From a virus: a DNA stretch of 61,102 bases. The stretch is from the IMG/VR virus record IMGVR_UViG_3300046171_000055, positions 1-61,102 of that record; one strand, 5' to 3'. Shown piece by piece: positions 57,497 through 61,102 of this stretch; the first letter of the stretch is position 1, and each line of letters begins with the position of its first letter. A program made the position numbers and the translations under genes. A model generated the notes under the pieces. It was not told the origin of the DNA, did not search any database, and worked only from the letters and a program-made list of their open reading frames with translations.

Positions 57497-59517
57497 TACG
57501 ATAATTTATGAATAGCAATCCACGAACTTGGTGCATCAGGCATAGTTCCCACACCTGTTACTGTTGTTGTTGCTTGTGCTTGAAGATTAGACATTGTTGC
57601 AAGTAACTGCATTCTAACATTATCAATTGTAGTTTCTAAAGGAAAACTAACTTCCCAACCTGAAGCTACTGTATCAGATACTTGTTGAATCCAAGTTTGC
57701 AAATAAGGAACTCCTCCCAATGTTGCCGTAAATGCAGCATATTGAGTTGTAATATCTTGATTAGCAATATTAACACCTATATTAACAATGAACTTTCCGG
57801 GAGTATTAAATGTAATATCACCTCCGTTACTAATAGTTACTTCAGGAGTTGTTTGTCCTTTACCAAAAAGTATTACTGTTGATGCACCGGGACTAATTGC
57901 TTGATTATTGTTTTCTGCATCTTCAATAACCTTGTTCATTTGGAAAGGTGTACTGTTAACTGTAACTGCACCTAAACCTGAAGGGGGACTAATACTTACA
58001 TTTGTTCCCGGAACAATTTGAGTTACTCCTCCACCTCCTGAAGAAACTTCCCATTGTGTTGCAACTTCAGAGCCACTAATGCTTTTGACTGCTAGTACTT
58101 GAGATTGAAGAGTTGGTAAAGTATCGGGTAATGTAATTGTTTGTGCACCTCCTGAAGCCGGTGCTTGTAAAATTATATCTACAGGAGAACCTTTTCCGGC
58201 TCCTGTTTGTAATTTAACTTTACCACCTTCTGTACTTCCGTTACCTTTAACGTAAATAATACCTTCTTGATTAGTAGGAGCAGTTTCTTTTCCAACTGTT
58301 AAAATATTACTTGAGGTGTCCCAATTTAAATTTGTATCTCCATTGAAAGCACCATTGTCATTAAATTGTATTTGACCATTAGAGCCTCCCGGAGTACCTC
58401 CTCCTCCTCCTGCAAAATTAATAGTAGTTGGAGTAGTAGTAGTATCCATAGTCACACCTGAACCTGTAAACTCAAAGAGTCCTGATTCTGTAGTATTACC
58501 TACTTTAATACTATTTACTGTATTAACTGATTGAGCACTTATAGTTATTGTTTTAATACCCTGTGCATCAGTATTGACTGAAGCTGATAAACCTGAACCT
58601 ATTGTTACTTTATCACTCCAATATCCTGCTTGAGTATCTGCTGCATCATATTTGAATTTGTCATTACTGCCACCACCTGTTGGGGTTGGTATCCAATTTA
58701 ATTGACCATTACCATCAGTTTCTAAAATTTGTTGTGCTCCACCTTGCTTTGTTGGAAAGTGTATATAATAATCATCACCTGCACCTGCCTCAGTAGAACC
58801 TGCTAAGTGTACATAGTTTCCTCCTCTGTGTTCTAGTGCTGCATTACCATAATTAATGGCATCACCTATACCATAAGTATCAAGAGTTACCTGACCGGCT
58901 TTCTCTTTTCCACCAAGTGTATGTTCTGAAAAAGTACCACCTAATACATAAGTGTTATATTGATTACCATCAAAAGCACCACCGTTATTATACTGAACAG
59001 AAGTATCAATACCTCCCGGAGTACCACCACCACCACCACTTCCATTGGAAGCTGCAGTAATAATACCTTGGTCATTAACAGTTATATCAGCATTCGTATA
59101 AGAACCTGATACACCTTGACTATTCAAATTAAACTCAAAAGTACCGGGGGTACTTCCTTGTATAACTAAATCATTAGACTTAAATGTTAATTGGTCTTGA
59201 GATTCAGTTATAGACTCAGTTAAACCTGAATTACCTGTTACATCAAACTTTGTAAGAAAACCTTTACCTGAATCAGTAATAGTTATTTCATTAGTGTTAG
59301 GGTCTGCACTAATACTAATGCCACCTGCACCAACTAAATTAATAATTCCTGTTAATCCGTTTAAAGATTGTACAGAACTTGAACCTCCGGGTACCAACGC
59401 TATGATGTCCCCAATGGTATAATTCATTGTAATATCGGCATCATCTACGTTTGTGCCAATTACTTTGTCATTTACCGTTGGTATTCCATCTATTGCGTAA
59501 GTACTTATTCTTGCCAT
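57496..59517 (-). CDS. Large tail fibre protein with beta-rich C-terminal head
   Basis: 673 residues, Gly/Thr/Asn/Ser-rich. N-terminal module (STYAIDGIPTVNDKVIGTN) shared with 2506-3237. The middle is repeats with PGGSNGQIQFNDNGAF and TPGGIDTSVQYNNGGAFDGN (two near-copies), typical of fibre shafts. The last ~140 residues (ISPGASTVILFGKGQTTPEV then GGDITFNTPGKFIVNIGVNI) resemble a jelly-roll C1q/TNF-like head, which in phages binds receptors. It is 1 bp from the coiled-coil gene upstream. Confidence 0.8.
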   Translation of the reverse strand: MARISTYAIDGIPTVNDKVIGTNVDDADITMNYTIGDIIALVPGGSSSVQSLNGLTGIINLVGAGGISISADPNTNEITITDSGKGFLTKFDVTGNSGLTESITESQDQLTFKSNDLVIQGSTPGTFEFNLNSQGVSGSYTNADITVNDQGIITAASNGSGGGGGTPGGIDTSVQYNNGGAFDGNQYNTYVLGGTFSEHTLGGKEKAGQVTLDTYGIGDAINYGNAALEHRGGNYVHLAGSTEAGAGDDYYIHFPTKQGGAQQILETDGNGQLNWIPTPTGGGSNDKFKYDAADTQAGYWSDKVTIGSGLSASVNTDAQGIKTITISAQSVNTVNSIKVGNTTESGLFEFTGSGVTMDTTTTPTTINFAGGGGGTPGGSNGQIQFNDNGAFNGDTNLNWDTSSNILTVGKETAPTNQEGIIYVKGNGSTEGGKVKLQTGAGKGSPVDIILQAPASGGAQTITLPDTLPTLQSQVLAVKSISGSEVATQWEVSSGGGGVTQIVPGTNVSISPPSGLGAVTVNSTPFQMNKVIEDAENNNQAISPGASTVILFGKGQTTPEVTISNGGDITFNTPGKFIVNIGVNIANQDITTQYAAFTATLGGVPYLQTWIQQVSDTVASGWEVSFPLETTIDNVRMQLLATMSNLQAQATTTVTGVGTMPDAPSSWIAIHKLS

Positions 59518-59765
59518 TAGTCTACTTTTTCTAGTTCTTTCTTTTTAATCTCTCCCGATTTAACATCTACAGAAACATCGGCTCCATATTTGTCTGCTAA
59601 TTTTTTTTCAATATTAGCGTAATCTTTTTTAAGTGTTTCAATCTGTTTAATGATTGAAGCTTTCTGCAATTCAGTATCACCTAGTTGCATTTTTAATTGA
59701 TTAAAAGCATTCAGCATTGTTTGTACTGATGTCAATTCTTCTTTTGTCAATTTCTTTTTTGCCAT
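59517..59765 (-). CDS. Small coiled-coil protein
   Basis: 82 residues. Almost all coiled coil: KEELTSVQTMLNAFNQLKMQ and KASIIKQIETLKKDYANIEK. It may trimerise fibres or act as a fibre chaperone. A TATCTTTG box (59799-59806) lies upstream, so it begins the fibre and oxygenase transcript. No family was recognised. Confidence 0.7.
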   Translation of the reverse strand: MAKKKLTKEELTSVQTMLNAFNQLKMQLGDTELQKASIIKQIETLKKDYANIEKKLADKYGADVSVDVKSGEIKKKELEKVD

Positions 59766-59798
59766 TTTAATAAAATTTAATTAAGATTTATATAATCA

Positions 59799-59806
59799 CA
59801 AAGATA
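59799..59806 (-). promoter_or_regulatory. -7 box for the coiled-coil/fibre operon
   Basis: TATCTTTG on the minus strand, 33 nt before the ATG at 59765, in the 78-bp gap after the collagen-like gene. Confidence 0.55.
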
Positions 59807-59843
59807 GTAAATTTTCATTTACATTATCATCTGCACAATGCTA

Positions 59844-61102
59844 TTAGAATTCACATCGGGTTAGCAGTATACAAGTAGTGCTTCCATCTTCAAAGGTAAT
59901 CATAAGGTATGGAGTTTTACCATTAGTAAAAAACTCTTGACTTGATATTGTTGTTGCACTTCCATTTAGAAAAATATCTCCACCACCAGACGCACCTGCA
60001 GGACCTTGTGGACCTTGTGGTCCCTGTGGTCCTTGTGGTCCCGTTGACCCGGTATTACCTTGTTTACCTTGTGGTCCCTCAGGTCCCTGTGGACCTGTAG
60101 GACCTGTTGCTCCGGTATCCCCGGTTTTTCCCTGTGGTCCCTCAGGTCCCTGTGGACCTGTAGGACCTGTAGGTCCTGTACTTCCTGTATCCCCTTTTAC
60201 TCCTTGTGAGCCTGTATCCCCTTTAGGTCCCTCATCTCCTTGGTCACCTTTAGGTCCTTGTGGTCCAACACCTCCTGTTGACCCTGTATCTCCCTTTGGT
60301 CCTTGAGGTCCTTCAGGACCAACACCTCCGGTACTACCTGTATCTCCCTTTGGTCCTTGTGGTCCAACACCACCGGTGTCTCCTGTTTTACCTTGTGGTC
60401 CTTCCGGTCCTTCAGGTCCTTGAGGTCCCGTTGCTCCCGTACTTCCGGTATCACCCTTAGGTCCTTGCGAACCGGTATCACCCTTAGGACCCTGAGGTCC
60501 CTCAGGTCCTACTGCACCCGTATCTCCTTTCGGACCCTGTGCACCCGTATCTCCTGTTTTACCCTGAGGTCCTTCAGGTCCCTCCGGTCCTTGTGGTCCG
60601 GTGTTTCCTGTATCTCCTTTGGGTCCTTCAGGTCCGGTACTTCCTGTATCTCCTTTGGGTCCCTGAGGACCTGTAGCACCCGTGTCTCCTTTATCACCTT
60701 GAGGACCTTTTGGTCCCTCCGGTCCGGTACTTCCGGTATCTCCTTTTGCACCTTGAGGTCCTGTAGCACCTGTATCTCCTGTGTCCCCTTTCGGACCTTG
60801 TGGACCCTCCGGTCCTTCCGGTCCTACTGCACCTGTATCTCCTTTTGGACCTTGAGGTCCCGTAGCACCCGTGTCTCCTTTATCGCCTTTTGCACCTGCC
60901 GGACCTTGAGGTCCGATAGGACCCGTAGCACCTGTGTCACCGGTCTTACCCTGAGGACCTTCCGGTCCCTCAGGACCTGTTGCTCCTGTGTCGCCCTTAA
61001 CTCCTTGTGGACCTTGAGAACCTGTATCACCCTTTGGACCTTGAGAACCTGTGTCCCCCTTTGGTCCTTCAGGACCTTCCGGTCCTTGTGGTCCTTCAGG
61101 AC
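59844..61102 (-). CDS. Collagen-like tail fibre protein, C-terminal part (continues at the left edge)
   Basis: Partial gene entering from the right edge and ending at TAA 59844-59846. About 370 residues of Gly-X-Y are followed by a short non-collagen end ([20 protein letters not shown] ... [10 protein letters not shown]) containing two cysteines. X-position Pro is common and Y-position Pro rare, unlike animal collagens. The frame and repeat phase match the left-edge part exactly. It probably forms a long trimeric rod. The short C-terminal cap may trimerise it. Confidence 0.9.
   Translation of the reverse strand, partial: PEGPQGPEGPEGPKGDTGSQGPKGDTGSQGPQGVKGDTGATGPEGPEGPQGKTGDTGATGPIGPQGPAGAKGDKGDTGATGPQGPKGDTGAVGPEGPEGPQGPKGDTGDTGATGPQGAKGDTGSTGPEGPKGPQGDKGDTGATGPQGPKGDTGSTGPEGPKGDTGNTGPQGPEGPEGPQGKTGDTGAQGPKGDTGAVGPEGPQGPKGDTGSQGPKGDTGSTGATGPQGPEGPEGPQGKTGDTGGVGPQGPKGDTGSTGGVGPEGPQGPKGDTGSTGGVGPQGPKGDQGDEGPKGDTGSQGVKGDTGSTGPTGPTGPQGPEGPQGKTGDTGATGPTGPQGPEGPQGKQGNTGSTGPQGPQGPQGPQGPAGASGGGDIFLNGSATTISSQEFFTNGKTPYLMITFEDGSTTCILLTRCEF

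Noticed and set aside
60197-61030. Open frames in the shifted frame of the collagen repeat (Arg/Asp/Lys-rich, such as DLKDRKDHK)
   Set aside because: These are shadows of the Gly-X-Y codons. The real frame is the Gly-X-Y one, which runs through both edges.

Overview
The window reads as a complete genome of a tailed phage (Caudoviricetes, podovirus-like) of a Bacteroidota host, most likely a marine Flavobacteriia. The host inference rests on many promoters of the Bacteroidota type (-7 box TAnnTTTG, mostly TATCTTTG), A-rich leaders without Shine-Dalgarno sequences, AT-rich DNA and heavy AGA arginine use matched by a phage tRNA-Arg(UCU). The head and connector proteins look like those of crAss-like and Cellulophaga podoviruses (recalled resemblance, no search run). 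A collagen-like gene runs off the left edge (N-terminal part) and another enters from the right edge (C-terminal part). Joining position 61102 to position 1 keeps both the reading frame and the Gly-X-Y register, so the molecule is probably a 61,102-bp circle or a circularly permuted genome cut inside that gene.

Layout. Plus-strand early module (11.5-26.6 kb): an amidoligase-like enzyme, small unknown proteins, a secreted lysozyme-like protein, a class II glutamine amidotransferase/gamma-glutamylcyclotransferase/zinc-ribbon fusion, DUF3846 and DUF1599/Nmad1-like proteins, two DnaA-domain-IV-like proteins, a recombination set (Sak-like annealing protein, RecB-like exonuclease, SSB-like protein), a primase-helicase broken by three frameshifts, an SF2 helicase, a VRR-NUC nuclease and another nuclease-like protein. 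No DNA or RNA polymerase was recognised. Minus-strand late module, read from 10.07 kb down through position 1 and on from 61.1 kb to 26.6 kb: GroEL and GroES, a cluster of small very basic proteins, a lysis cassette (3TM holin, T7-type amidase, mini membrane protein), tail fibres, the collagen-like fibre, a 2OG-Fe(II) oxygenase, terminase, portal, scaffold, capsid, two ring/connector proteins, a P22/crAss-type tail protein, internal virion proteins and a 2922-residue polyvalent-type protein with an HEMGH metalloprotease motif. One plus-strand winged-helix regulator (7683-8093) sits inside the late strand and shares a mirror-image promoter with the basic-protein cluster.

The two most unusual signals are as follows. 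(1) An invariant 16-bp palindrome, GTGTCTTCAAAGACAC (centre CA, TG or TA), occurs 13 times, both between genes and inside coding sequences, often near gene ends; one copy is the core of the capsid-gene terminator. (2) An early amidoligase plus Ntn-amidotransferase/cyclotransferase pair suggests an undescribed phage amide or peptide modification pathway. The 10.5-11.5 kb gap between early and late modules is structured non-coding DNA (hairpins, GC-rich patch, IHF-like site, tRNA) and is the best candidate control or origin region.
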